A stretch of 64,000 bases of DNA from Geomonas agri (GTDB taxonomy: Bacteria > Desulfobacterota > Desulfuromonadia > Geobacterales > Geobacteraceae): contig NZ_JAINZO010000004.1 in NCBI RefSeq assembly GCF_020179605.1, forward strand, positions 17,939-81,938. The letters are read 5' to 3'. Shown here in pieces: positions 9,011-17,321 of the stretch. Positions within the stretch are counted from its first letter, which is position 1. Each line of letters starts with the position of its first letter. A model generated the notes under the pieces. That model did no database searches, was not told the origin of the DNA, and saw only the letters and a program-made list of their open reading frames with translations. A program made the translations under genes and the position numbers.

Positions 9011-10873
9011 TCAAGGCGTGGGTTTGTCTTGTGACAGTGTCTGAAGCATTTGTTTTGCCGAAAGGTTCCCCTGCTGCGCCGAACGATTGAACCATTCTAG
9101 TGCCTTCTGGTGGTCAATCTGAACACCCAGACCATATTCATACAGAGTTCCTAAATTGTACGACGCCATGGAATTCTCCTGTTCAGCTGCCTTAGTGTAC
9201 CACGTGAACGCTGTGGAATAGGATTGCCCGACACCGTCACCCCGGGCATATAAATTGCCGAGATTGAACTGTGCATCACTATCGCCCTTTTCGGCGGCTC
9301 TTTGGTACCACTTGGCAGCAATGTCAAACTCTCGCTTGCCACACAATCCATTTTCAGTGAGGTATCCTAGCATAGCTTCCGCCTTAGTGTGACCCGCCTG
9401 TGCCGCCTGAGTCAGCAGGATAACAGCCTGAGCCGAATTGCGCTGCCCTCCCATACCGGAGTGATAGAGCATGCCAAGACGGTAGCTGGCGTCGACAATG
9501 CCGTTATCGGCAGCCTTTTTCAACCATACTGCCGCATTTGCTTCGTTCCTTTTTACACCAATTCCCTCAAGGAACATCAAGCCGAGACGATACGAGGCGA
9601 GAACATTACCTTGTTCCGCGGCCTTCTGATACCACTCTACTGCTGCGGCCTCATCCTTCACAACACCCTGTCCTAGCTCAAGCATAACCCCTAGGTGATA
9701 CTGGGAATCTGCCCTACCCTGCTCCGCAGATTTTTGATACCAACGTGCCGCTTCGGTTGGGTTTCTGTCCATGCCACGACCTTCCTCAAGAAGTAAACCC
9801 AATTGGTACTGGGCATCACTTTGCCCCTGTTCCGCGGCCTTGCGGTACCATACTGCAGCCAAAGATTCGCTTTTCTCAAGCACATGACCTTCCTGAAACA
9901 TCCCTGCCAAATGGTATTGCGCTATCGCTAATCCCTTGTCTGCGGCCATTTTGATCAAGTCAGCGGCCTGAGCATGATCTTTATTCAGGAGACGACCTTC
10001 CTCGAGCATCAACGCCTTGGCGTAGAGAGCTTCAACCAAGCCTTGTCTGGCAGCCATTGAAATCAATTCTGTTGCACGGGCCTCATCTTTGTTCAGATCC
10101 CGCCCGTCCAGCAGCATCTTCCCCAGACGTAATTGAGCCTCGGCAAGCCCCAGCTCGACGGCTTTATTCAGCCACTCGACAGACTGCACCATATCTTTCT
10201 CACCGCCGCGCCCCTCCTGCAGCATCACAGACAAATGGTATTGGGCCTCAGCGTTACCCTTTTCGGCAGCTTTCCGGAACCAACCGACTGCGGCAGTTTC
10301 ATCTTTCAGCACACCACTTCCCCGTTCGTACAACAGCCCGAGACGGTAGCACGCCGGGGTAATCCCCTTATCGGCCGCTTCCCTGTACCACGTAGCAGCT
10401 CTTGCCGGGTTTAGCGCAATACCGTTCCCTTCCTCATAGAGCAGCGCCAATCGATACTGTCCCATAGCGTGCCCCTGCACTGCTGACCTAATAAACCACT
10501 GAGCTGCAGCCTTTTCATTTTTTTCAGCACCTTTACCCTCCAGATACAACAGTCCCAGTTCATAACATGCATCAGGGTCATCCAGATCTGCCGCCTTACT
10601 GAGCCAATAAGCAGCTGTACGATCGTTACGCGGCACCCCTCGCCCTTCACGGTAAATTTTGCCAAGTGATGTCATGGCGATCGGATCTTTATCAACGGTT
10701 GCCCGTCGAACGATTTCGGCCATTCCCGACATTTTCGACAGTATGCCTAGTGCCTGATCATCAACACTGTCGGCACATGCAGGTTCCGGAATTGCTAGCC
10801 TGACGACGATCAATACAACTGCAATACATGTCGTGGCACCAACGGCTGTGTAGTATTTTGGGGACATGATCAT
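9011..10873 (-). CDS. long exported Sel1-repeat protein (about 15 repeats)
   Basis: The 620-residue product starts MIMSPKYYTAVGATT with a signal sequence or N-terminal anchor (residues 8-34), then consists almost wholly of about fifteen 36-residue Sel1 repeats. Each has the form A-x-x-x-L-G-x-x-Y/M-x-x-G-x-G-V-x-x-D/N, then A-A-x-W-Y-x-K-A-A-E-x-G (examples: ACYELGLLYLEGKGAEKNE and DAQFNLGNLYARGDGVGQS). Such solenoids act as protein-binding scaffolds, often in the periplasm. The start is supported by AAGGA 5 nt upstream and by the promoter at 10976-11004. The neighbouring short Sel1 genes at 1319 and 11688 suggest local duplication. The partner is unknown. Confidence 0.88.
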   Translation of the reverse strand: MIMSPKYYTAVGATTCIAVVLIVVRLAIPEPACADSVDDQALGILSKMSGMAEIVRRATVDKDPIAMTSLGKIYREGRGVPRNDRTAAYWLSKAADLDDPDACYELGLLYLEGKGAEKNEKAAAQWFIRSAVQGHAMGQYRLALLYEEGNGIALNPARAATWYREAADKGITPACYRLGLLYERGSGVLKDETAAVGWFRKAAEKGNAEAQYHLSVMLQEGRGGEKDMVQSVEWLNKAVELGLAEAQLRLGKMLLDGRDLNKDEARATELISMAARQGLVEALYAKALMLEEGRLLNKDHAQAADLIKMAADKGLAIAQYHLAGMFQEGHVLEKSESLAAVWYRKAAEQGQSDAQYQLGLLLEEGRGMDRNPTEAARWYQKSAEQGRADSQYHLGVMLELGQGVVKDEAAAVEWYQKAAEQGNVLASYRLGLMFLEGIGVKRNEANAAVWLKKAADNGIVDASYRLGMLYHSGMGGQRNSAQAVILLTQAAQAGHTKAEAMLGYLTENGLCGKREFDIAAKWYQRAAEKGDSDAQFNLGNLYARGDGVGQSYSTAFTWYTKAAEQENSMASYNLGTLYEYGLGVQIDHQKALEWFNRSAQQGNLSAKQMLQTLSQDKPTP

Positions 10874-10975
10874 TTACGTCCTTCTGCTTCATAGATGATA
10901 CAAGAGGGGACATCGTGTGTTTCAGCGGTTATAACACCACTGCAGACGCGCTGGCTACTGGTGAAGATGATACAT

Positions 10976-11004
10976 CTTCTAGTATTTATTTAATTTACTG
11001 TCAA
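10976..11004 (-). promoter_or_regulatory. sigma-70 type promoter for the long Sel1 gene
   Basis: On the minus strand TTGACA (11004-10999), a 17-nt AT-rich spacer and TAGAAG (10981-10976) form a good promoter. Transcription would start near 10969, leaving a leader of roughly 95 nt before the ATG at 10873. Confidence 0.55.
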
Positions 11005-11332
11005 AAAATTAATACTTCCCGGCAGAGACAGCGGCATTGCTGGCCCTTCGAGACGGCCTGCTCCCAACCGATTCGGTCAAAATAAAAACCAAAATTGCAA
11101 TGGCAAAGCATGCTTTAGGAACTATCGAACTCGAGTCCCTACCAGAGATAGAAGGGTACCTCTAGAAAGGTACCTCGTTAACCCAATGGTGTCCCATGAC
11201 ACACATAAGAAATGGAGCTCTAATAACTGCTGATGATATATTGAGTTCGCCAAAATAGCAATACAAACAACGAGATCGGAGCCGTGACCCATAGTAGCAT
11301 AGTGCTAAATCGGGTGATAGCACTTTTCAAGA
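11005..11332. other. intergenic stretch without recognisable gene
   Basis: Lower-GC sequence between the Sel1 promoter and the transposase fragment. It contains the direct repeat GGTACCT-N7-GGTACCT around 11155-11175. I see no coding pattern. Confidence 0.4.
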
Positions 11333-11463
11333 GTTGCATCGGATTTTGTAGAACGGCTAGCGGGAGTAGCCCATGATCTTGCAGGCTTTGCTGCCGTTCG
11401 ACAAATCAGCAGCAAGCTCAAGCAAACTGAGCTTCCTCTGTGCTACTTTACTGCTTGTGGCAT
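11333..11463 (-). pseudogene. IS3/IS481-type transposase N-terminal fragment
   Basis: A minus-strand ATG at 11463 with AAGGAGGAAGGGT in front reads MPQAVK. After a one-base slip it continues VAQRKLSLLELAADLSNGSK and then ACKIMGYSR, a stop codon, and PFYKIRCN. This is the N-terminal helix-turn-helix typical of such transposases (QRKLSLLELAxELGNVSxACRxMGYSRxxFY). Nothing of the DDE domain follows, so only a stub of about 45 codons remains. Confidence 0.7.
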
Positions 11464-11621
11464 ACCCTTCCTCCTTTAGGGGCAGATTGTCTGGACAACA
11501 ACTTTTTACCCCGTTCAAGGACGGTATGGCCACTTCTTTTTAGTGACCGACGGTCAGATAAATACCATCACGACACAGGCGGGTTTCGAATTTGATGCAT
11601 AGGCAATTGCTGAAAGGAGGG

Positions 11622-11649
11622 GTTGGGTGGGGCGGCCGCCCCACTCAAC
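11622..11649. terminator. 14-bp palindrome downstream of small Sel1 gene
   Basis: GTTGGGTGGGGCGG faces CCGCCCCACTCAAC with no spacer and a single mismatch. It lies about 40 nt beyond the stop codon of the minus-strand gene ending at 11688 and could end its transcript, but no T run follows. Confidence 0.3.
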
Positions 11650-11687
11650 ACTGGAGGATGGATGTACCTCGGGAAGTTCCCATTCAT

Positions 11688-11978
11688 TTATCTCGTGAGC
11701 GATGCTATCTGGTTCGTCTCCATCAGTTCCAGCTTTTTTGCACGGCTCAGGAAAGCTGCCGACTCCTCTTTATTTTGCCTAACCCCCCACCCCATCCCAT
11801 ACATGAGACTTAAGTAAAAGTTCGCCTTGGCAGAATCGCACTTTTTGAATTCTACGGCAGCTTCAGCATACCGTTGCTGACGAAAAGCGCTCAAAGCAGA
11901 GTCGAAGTCGGCTGAGGCTGATTGAACTGTAACCAGAGAAAAAAACACCAACAATAAGAGTCTGTTCCGAATTTTCAT
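11688..11978 (-). CDS. short exported Sel1-like protein
   Basis: The 96-residue product has a clear signal peptide (MKIRNRLLLLVFFSLVT, cleavage after SASA) followed by FDSALSAFRQQRYAEAAVEF (TPR-like helix pair) and FYLSLMYGMGWGVRQNKEES (one Sel1 repeat). GGAGGTCGACC just upstream supplies the ribosome site. It shares its plan with the product of 1319-1729 (signal peptide, DYKTAL/RYAEAA helix, then Sel1) but has one repeat fewer. Likely a periplasmic adaptor; it may be a degenerate copy. Confidence 0.65.
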   Translation of the reverse strand: MKIRNRLLLLVFFSLVTVQSASADFDSALSAFRQQRYAEAAVEFKKCDSAKANFYLSLMYGMGWGVRQNKEESAAFLSRAKKLELMETNQIASLTR

Positions 11979-12603
11979 GGTCGACCTCCAACGTAAATTT
12001 CGTCAGTCCGGCGTTGCCATGACATGAGCAATGGATGTGCCAAACGGCGATGTGGCGTAAACCACCATAATTAAAGGTTTTCCCCCCGTCGCATCACCCG
12101 TAGGGGACCATCAGCAATTGAACACCTACTAACCAGCCAGAAGGTAACCCGCTGCTTTAGCAGAGGAAAAATCCGAACAGGGGGATGCGCAGAGTTAGAA
12201 CAGCATAGGGCACACCGTTGGTGAGGTAACAGGCAGCCTTTCGGTGCAGTCGGAGAGGGCGAGTAAAGGACCCTTAACTTACAGGGAGAAAAATGGAGAA
12301 TGCCCTTTCTGCAAAACAGGGCTGCGGGGGAAAGACGAAGCCATCCTCTGTGTGCCAGTGAGGATCAGCTATCAAGCAAGAAAACAACGCCTGGAGCCAC
12401 AGACCTCCTCAAGAGTACTAATGAGCACCCTCGTCCCGGGGAAAAGCCGAACTCCGCAACTAGGAAGACTAGCACAGGACACCGTTCCGCACGAACTCTT
12501 CATTGACACCCCCGACTGGACCTGAAAGCGGTTAGGATTAGGGGCATAGGGTACGAAAAGGAAATGTGTCTTCTGCCGGGGCGCGCTCACCTAAGGAAAT
12601 ATT
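11979..12603. other. intergenic region, no recognised gene
   Basis: Short frames here (for example on the plus strand from 12244) lack ribosome sites and resemble nothing I know. Codon patterns are irregular on both strands. It is probably decayed sequence between the accessory block and the GC-rich backbone. Confidence 0.4.
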
Positions 12604-12711
12604 TCACGTCCCGTCGTGGGGATCGTGGCAATCGGCGCAGGTTGCGCCAAGAGCCGGGCTGCAGCAAAAAAGGGCGAGGGCAGCTAACGCCGTTAAGGCA
12701 AAAGACAACAT
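12604..12711 (-). CDS. possible single-haem cytochrome micro-protein or cytochrome remnant
   Basis: An ATG at 12711 opens 35 codons. A hydrophobic signal peptide (MLSFALTALAALALF..SPALG) runs directly into ATCADCHDPHDGT, a textbook CxxCH haem-attachment motif of the CADCHDPH type seen in Geobacter multihaem cytochromes, and then a TGA. A weak ribosome site (CAGGGCG) precedes it. The next 21 codons after TGA show no further haem motif. So this is either a genuine tiny exported monohaem peptide or the decayed 5' end of a cytochrome gene. The second reading fits the decayed surroundings. Confidence 0.35.
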   Translation of the reverse strand: MLSFALTALAALALFCCSPALGATCADCHDPHDGT

Positions 12712-12972
12712 CGCCCTGAAAACAGGGCTAACCCTGATCACAGTTGGGAATAAAGAGGGACTTTAACGACGCCTGCGTCTACGGAAAGCCTGCGCGCTCC
12801 CATGCGGTCACCTCAATTTCCGCACAAACTGCCGGCGTGCATATATCAGTAAAATACAAACATCAGCATAAAGGTCTTAAACAGTTAAAGACCTTCCCGC
12901 CTCGTCCAGGGGGCATCACTGTGACGGAGCGGGCAGGAGTTTGACGGGAAGAGCAAGCAAAAGGAGGCGGGA

Positions 12973-13602
12973 TTACCCCTCTGGGTAGTCGGAGAGGGCG
13001 AGGAAGGTCTCCTTCAGTTCGAAGGAAAAGATGGAGAACATCCGATCGGCCAAACGGGTGGTGAGCACCGGGGGAAACAGCGGCACGGCGAGACGGTAGA
13101 TCAGGTCCAGCATGCCGTCATGGGGGTTCTCCTCCAGGAACAAGGCGCCGTACTGCAGGACGGGCGCGAAAAGGAGCGCCTCCTCCATGACCGCGTCGTC
13201 CTCGCTGAAGTAGGGAAGGATCATCTCCAGCGAGAAGCAAAGCCCTGAGCCTCCGGCGTCTTCGGAGATGCTCAATAACAGTTCGTCCTGGGGAGAGCCG
13301 TATTCCAGCGCCTCGGGTGACACATTCCCCGCGGGGAGCACCATCACCTTGCCGTGTACGGGGTCAATGCCGTAGGGGGCGCCGCGGTTGGCAAGGAACC
13401 GCTCCAGCTGCTGGTACCCCTTGGTCTGCAGTCGGCCCATGCCGCGGTAGAAGGCGGGGCGGAACAGGTCCCGGTTGGCGATCAGTTCCTCGAGGGGGAC
13501 GAACTCCTGCTCGGCACCCAAAGGCCTGGCGCTCCTGATTTCCGCGTTATTTACCACGAGCTTGAGGTGCGACCTCTTACGCTCGTCTTTGTCCTTGCTC
13601 AC
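12973..13602 (-). CDS. conserved-looking protein of unknown function, 209 residues
   Basis: I do not recognise this family. I place the start at GTG 13602 because AGGGGG lies 6 nt upstream; the frame continues open to 13716 but that part looks non-coding. The product begins with a charged segment (SKDKDERKRSHLKLVV), is soluble and acidic, and has two parts: EFVPLEELIANRDLFRPAF with FYRGMGRLQTKGYQQLERF, then a hydrophobic/acidic domain with DELLLSISEDAGGSGLCFSL and LDLIYRLAVPLFPPVLTTR. There is no signal peptide. It stands alone, ending 240 nt from the next accessory feature. Confidence 0.7.
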   Translation of the reverse strand: MSKDKDERKRSHLKLVVNNAEIRSARPLGAEQEFVPLEELIANRDLFRPAFYRGMGRLQTKGYQQLERFLANRGAPYGIDPVHGKVMVLPAGNVSPEALEYGSPQDELLLSISEDAGGSGLCFSLEMILPYFSEDDAVMEEALLFAPVLQYGALFLEENPHDGMLDLIYRLAVPLFPPVLTTRLADRMFSIFSFELKETFLALSDYPEG

Positions 13603-13716
13603 GTGATACCCCCTGATGCTGACTGCTCCTCTGTAATACACCTCCGGCAAGACGGGTGTCAACCAGCAAAACCGAGACGGGCCGGCGCGTTGCCGCACTA
13701 CTCGGGAAAGGATCAC

Positions 13717-13756
13717 AAAAAAACGCCGGGAGCGCTTACTGTGCGCGTCCCGGCGT
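13717..13756 (-). terminator. rho-independent terminator of the HMA / DUF2318 operon
   Basis: ACGCCGGGA (13723-13731) and TCCCGGCGT (13748-13756) form a perfect 9-bp stem. On the minus strand it is followed directly by seven T residues (13717-13723). It lies 35 nt past the stop codon at 13791. Confidence 0.85.
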
Positions 13757-13790
13757 CTGTACGGCCAGGGTGAGAGCGCCCCGCCCCTGT

Positions 13791-14264
13791 CTAGAAGAAG
13801 CGGGTGCCCGCCTTGAGATCGGAGACAGAGATGGTCACCTTGCCCCCGTCAACCTTGGCGGGAAGGTGGGAGGGGTTGCAGCCGCCGGCGGAAGCAGCGC
13901 CGATCTTGTTGATGGCAAATTTCTGGTTGCAGTTCAGGCAGTTCATCTTGTCACCCGCCTGCTCGTACCCCTTCTTCTCGCGGTAGCAGACGTCACAGGC
14001 GTCGAAGGCGACGTGAAGCTGGCCGTCGCTTCCCTTGACGATGAAGAAGTTGATCTCCTTGCCGGCGTCGGCGAACTTGTAGTAGTGCGCCTTGCCGTCG
14101 CTGACCTTGTCGGCGGGGATGGTGACGCTGCCGCCGGAGGCCTTCACCTTCTCGTATTTCCCCATCCCGGGAAAGCTGAAAGCAAAAGCGACGCTCGCCA
14201 TGGCCACAACGGCAACTGCGATGAGAAGGAGGGTCTGGAATCCTTTTTTGCTCGACTGAACCAT
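13791..14264 (-). CDS. DUF2318-type membrane-anchored Fe-S / metal protein
   Basis: The 157-residue product starts at ATG 14264 behind AAGGAG. One N-terminal helix (residues 9-29) is followed by a periplasmic domain: GGSVTIPADKVSDGKAHYYK, FDACDVCYREKKGYEQAGD, MNCLNCNQKFAINKIG and GGCNPSHLPAKVDGGKVTI. The CDVC and CLNC pairs plus GGCNP are hallmarks of the DUF2318 family (FtrD-like proteins; ferrous-iron uptake and unknown membrane redox proteins). It is cotranscribed with the upstream HMA-domain gene (72-nt gap), pointing to metal handling or metal-dependent redox work at the membrane. The exact reaction is unknown. Confidence 0.8.
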   Translation of the reverse strand: MVQSSKKGFQTLLLIAVAVVAMASVAFAFSFPGMGKYEKVKASGGSVTIPADKVSDGKAHYYKFADAGKEINFFIVKGSDGQLHVAFDACDVCYREKKGYEQAGDKMNCLNCNQKFAINKIGAASAGGCNPSHLPAKVDGGKVTISVSDLKAGTRFF

Positions 14265-14335
14265 GTGTTGCTCCTTTTGGGGCCTGACGGGCAGGCTCGT
14301 GCTGGATCGCGCCACGCGGGCGTGACGAAAACTCT

Positions 14336-14746
14336 TTATTGGGCGCCGCCGCAGCCGCGCTGGCCGCAGCATCCACCAGGGGCAGCCTTGCCACCGACGT
14401 CACGCCCGACCACGCTTTTGAACTGCTGCGGGGTGATCACCTGGGCCACCTGGGAGTGGAAGCCGCTCTTTTGCACCGCCTGGGCTAGCTTCTCGGGCGC
14501 GGTTTGCTTGGAATCGTAGCCGGCCACCACCAAGCCCGACTCCAGGTCCACCTCCGCCGCAGCCACCCCCTTTTGCGACTGCAGGGTCTCGGTGATCTTC
14601 TTGACGCAGCTGCCGCAGGTCATTCCGGAGGTGCGCAGCACCACCACCTGGTCGGCGGTTGCCCCCACCCGCACGTAGAAGGCGAATACGGCCAGCACGG
14701 CGACCACGGCCATTATCAGGGCGGTATTGAGGATCTTGTTTTTCAT
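14336..14746 (-). CDS. membrane-anchored heavy-metal-associated (HMA) domain protein
   Basis: The 136-residue product has an N-terminal membrane helix (residues 7-28) and a MerP/CopZ-like HMA domain with the metal site MTCGSC at about residue 42, followed by VKKITETLQSQKGVAAAEVD. The tail ends GGCCGQRGCGG, a second Cys cluster. HMA domains bind soft metals such as Cu(I), Hg(II) or Zn(II) through the two Cys. As first gene of an operon with the DUF2318 protein it may shuttle metal in the periplasm. No ATPase or permease is adjacent, so transport is not supported here. Confidence 0.82.
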   Translation of the reverse strand: MKNKILNTALIMAVVAVLAVFAFYVRVGATADQVVVLRTSGMTCGSCVKKITETLQSQKGVAAAEVDLESGLVVAGYDSKQTAPEKLAQAVQKSGFHSQVAQVITPQQFKSVVGRDVGGKAAPGGCCGQRGCGGAQ

Positions 14747-14942
14747 GGGCGGCTCCCGATCGGGCGCTGCAGGCGCGGAATGCGCCCGGCTTGCCCGGAC
14801 GCTCCTCCTTTTTACAAGGAGCGTGCCACGGCGCCCGATGGAGCTAACTACTAAAGATCACTGTGTTGGCTGCGCCGGCAGTTTCAGTACCCTGCACCAC
14901 CCTGTGGAATATCCTGCAGGCGCAGTAGGATTTTCCACAACC

Positions 14943-16052
14943 TCAAGCCGGGACCGGGAGCAGCACCTTGAAGGTCACCCCCCTGCCCGGCTCGCTCGCC
15001 ACCTCAACGCTGCCGCCGTGCCCCTCCACGATCTTCTTGGTGATCGGGAGCCCCAACCCCGTGCCGCTCCCCTTGGTGGTGAAGAAGGGCTCGAAGATCT
15101 GGTCGATGGCGTCGGCGGCGATGCCGCCCCCCTGGTCGGTGAAGCGAATCTCGGCCATCCCTGACTCCCGGTCGAAGGCGGTGGCCACCTGGACCGTCCC
15201 CCCTTCCGGCGAAGCCTGAATGGCGTTCAGCATGATGTTCAGGAAGGCCTGGCGCAGCTTCTCCGGGTCCGCCACCAGCCGCGGCACGGTGCCGCAGGAA
15301 AGGTCGAGGCTCACCCCGCAGCCGTGCGCCTGGGCCGAGAGCAGGGTTACCATGTTGGCCAGTTCCTGGTTGATGTCGCATTCCCTTTTGTCGGCCGGCT
15401 CCGGGCGCGCCATGCGCAGGAAGTCCTCCACCACCCGGTTGAGCCGGTCCGACTCCTTGACCAGGATCTCCAGGAACTCGCCGCGCCGCTCGGCCGGGAC
15501 CCCCTGTTCCATCAGTATCTCTGCGGTGCCACGGATGGAGGCGAGCGGGTTCCTGATCTCGTGGGCCAGGATGGCGGAGAGTTCACCCAGGGCGGAGAGG
15601 CGCTCGGCACGCCGCAACTGCTCCTCGATCCTGATGATCAGCTCGGATTGGCTCTTGAGCTGCCGGTAGGAATCCTCCAGGCCCAGGGCGGTCCGTTCCA
15701 GCTCCTCGCGCCGGCAGCGCTCCTGCTGCGATAAAAACCCGGTGATCCCACCCACCACATTGTAGAGGATCACCTCCAGGTACTTCTCCATTTCCATCGC
15801 GATGTGTCCGCCCCACTGGAACAGGATGTGCGGGGCGTAGGCCACGGTGACCAGGATGGCGCAGCCAATGCCGCCGCGGAACCCGAACCAGTAGGCGGCC
15901 AGGATGATGGGGATGTAGTACAGGCGCTGGAAGATGTCGTGCAGCATCCCCAGCCTGAGCGGCGTCAGGTAGTGCAACAGGCTGATCGCCACCACGCAGG
16001 CGAACAGGGCGCCCCCTTTGATGAGACCGGCGGGCCTGCTGGCGTGCGCCAC
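14943..16052 (-). CDS. membrane sensor histidine kinase coupled to a ferredoxin
   Basis: The 369-residue product has about four membrane helices (residues 10-110; LHDIFQRLYYIPIILAAYWF is characteristic of a group of membrane-sensor kinases), a coiled coil, a HisKA domain with the phospho-acceptor motif LAHEIRNPLASIRG (His near 165), and a HATPase_c domain with NIMLNAIQASP, DQGGGIA and GTGLGLPITKKIVEGHGG. It starts with GTG only one base after the stop of the ferredoxin gene, so the two are translationally coupled. No response regulator lies next to it. The signal could be the redox state of the coupled ferredoxin; that is inference. Confidence 0.85.
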   Translation of the reverse strand: MAHASRPAGLIKGGALFACVVAISLLHYLTPLRLGMLHDIFQRLYYIPIILAAYWFGFRGGIGCAILVTVAYAPHILFQWGGHIAMEMEKYLEVILYNVVGGITGFLSQQERCRREELERTALGLEDSYRQLKSQSELIIRIEEQLRRAERLSALGELSAILAHEIRNPLASIRGTAEILMEQGVPAERRGEFLEILVKESDRLNRVVEDFLRMARPEPADKRECDINQELANMVTLLSAQAHGCGVSLDLSCGTVPRLVADPEKLRQAFLNIMLNAIQASPEGGTVQVATAFDRESGMAEIRFTDQGGGIAADAIDQIFEPFFTTKGSGTGLGLPITKKIVEGHGGSVEVASEPGRGVTFKVLLPVPA

Positions 16053-16053
16053 G

Positions 16054-16251
16054 CTACTGGTCCTCCCAGCTGATGCACGACACCGGGCACAGTTCCACCG
16101 CCTGCGCCTGGATCACGTCCTCCGCAGCGCCGGCAGGGTCGAAACACTCCGACTTGCCGTGGCTGTCGAAGCGGAACACCTGCGGGCAGTTGGCGATGCA
16201 GATGCCGCAGCTGATGCATTGTTCCTTGTCCACCCATGGTCTTCTTGCCAC
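16054..16251 (-). CDS. small [4Fe-4S] ferredoxin
   Basis: Starting at GTG 16251 (behind GGAGAAGGGGGAG), the product has 65 residues: WVDKEQCISCGICIANCP holds C-x2-C-x2-C-x3-C-P, and AVELCPVSCISWE near the end supplies the second Cys region. The spacing (Cys triad plus a distant Cys-Pro) fits a monocluster ferredoxin of the Thermotoga/Desulfovibrio type, with a possible disulphide or second partial site. It shares an operon with the histidine kinase at 14943. It would act as an electron carrier in the cytoplasm, here possibly feeding a redox sensor. Confidence 0.85.
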   Translation of the reverse strand: MARRPWVDKEQCISCGICIANCPQVFRFDSHGKSECFDPAGAAEDVIQAQAVELCPVSCISWEDQ

Positions 16252-16424
16252 CGACTCCCCCTTCTCCTCTCGAGGTCGGCCCGGCCGAATGCCGGGACCA
16301 CAGGCCACTATAGCGCAGATGGCTGCCAACTTCCCAATGAAAAATGGGGTGAGACAACCTTGACAATCGCACCGGTCACCGGAGAATCATTAGATTACTT
16401 TAAGGCTGTAAAAAGGGGGCCGCT

Positions 16425-17321
16425 ATGGGTGTGTGGGGAGACTTGACCGGCAAGATCTGTCTGGTGACCGGAGCCAGTTCCGGGATCGGCAGAGCCACCG
16501 CCCTCGCGCTGGCCCGGGAGGGGGCAACGCTGATCGGGGTGGGACGGGACCGGGTGCGCTGCGAGAGGAGCGCCGAAGCGATCGTGCGCGACAGCGGCAA
16601 CTACAAGGTGGAGTTCTGGCAGGCGGACCTCTCCAGCCAAGAGCAGGTGCGCGTCATCGCTCGCCGATTGCACGCGGTGTACCCGCGCCTGGACCTGCTG
16701 GTAAACAACGCCGGGGCGAGGTTCGACCGGCACCTCACCAGCAGCGACGGGGTGGAGATGACCTTCGCCCTGAACCACCTGGGGTACTTTCTCCTGACCC
16801 TGCTCCTGATGGAGCGACTGCGCGCGGCGGGTCGGGCCCGGGTGGTGAACGTCGCCTCGGCCGCGCACCGCGCCTGCCCGGCCATCGACTTCGAGGACCT
16901 GAACCTGCAACGGGGTTTCGACGGCAGGAGGGCCTATGCCCAGTCCAAACTGGCCAACCTGCTCTTCACCTACGAATTGGCCCGACGCCTGGAGGGGAGC
17001 GGCATTACGGCAAACGCGGCGGCGCCGGGGAACGTGCTGACACGTTTCGCGCTGAACAACGGCCTCTCGAGTTGGCTGTCCCACGTTGCGGGCTCACTGA
17101 GAAGCGGCAGGCTGGTCGGGCCGTGCCGGGCGGCGCGTACCGTGCTCTACCTGGCCTGCGCCGGCGACCTGGCTGGCAAAAGCGGCGGCTACTACTTCGA
17201 GGAGAAAGAAGAGCATTCCTCACCCGCCTCCTACGACGAGGCTGCAGCAGGGCGCCTTTGGCGGGCGAGCCTGGAACTGACCGGGCTGGCGGACCAGTCG
17301 AAAGATGGGAGGCTGCCATGA
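16425..17321 (+). CDS. short-chain dehydrogenase/reductase
   Basis: The 298-residue protein has the classical SDR signature: the NAD(P)-binding TGASSGIG at residue 15, NNAG near 90, catalytic Ser in VVNVASAAHR, and YAQSK (Tyr and Lys of the active site) near 170. It resembles the retinol-dehydrogenase / WW-oxidoreductase-like subgroup (LNHLGYFLLTLLL, SKLANLLFTYELARRLEGSG). The substrate is not predictable. It overlaps the next gene by 4 nt (ATGA), so both are in one operon. Confidence 0.88.
   Translation: MGVWGDLTGKICLVTGASSGIGRATALALAREGATLIGVGRDRVRCERSAEAIVRDSGNYKVEFWQADLSSQEQVRVIARRLHAVYPRLDLLVNNAGARFDRHLTSSDGVEMTFALNHLGYFLLTLLLMERLRAAGRARVVNVASAAHRACPAIDFEDLNLQRGFDGRRAYAQSKLANLLFTYELARRLEGSGITANAAAPGNVLTRFALNNGLSSWLSHVAGSLRSGRLVGPCRAARTVLYLACAGDLAGKSGGYYFEEKEEHSSPASYDEAAAGRLWRASLELTGLADQSKDGRLP

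Noticed and set aside
10133..10414. Short TTATCGGC matches inside the Sel1 gene, resembling reverse FliA -10 boxes
   Set aside because: They come from the repeated Ala-Asp-Lys/Asn-Gly codons of the Sel1 repeats and have no -35 partner.
12244..12525. 93-codon plus-strand frame with CPFC
   Set aside because: No ribosome site or coherent domain; surroundings are decayed and the single CxxC is not enough.
12870..12896. AAGGTCTT / AAGACCTT 8-bp inverted repeat
   Set aside because: No T run, no gene end on either side and a weak stem; probably chance.
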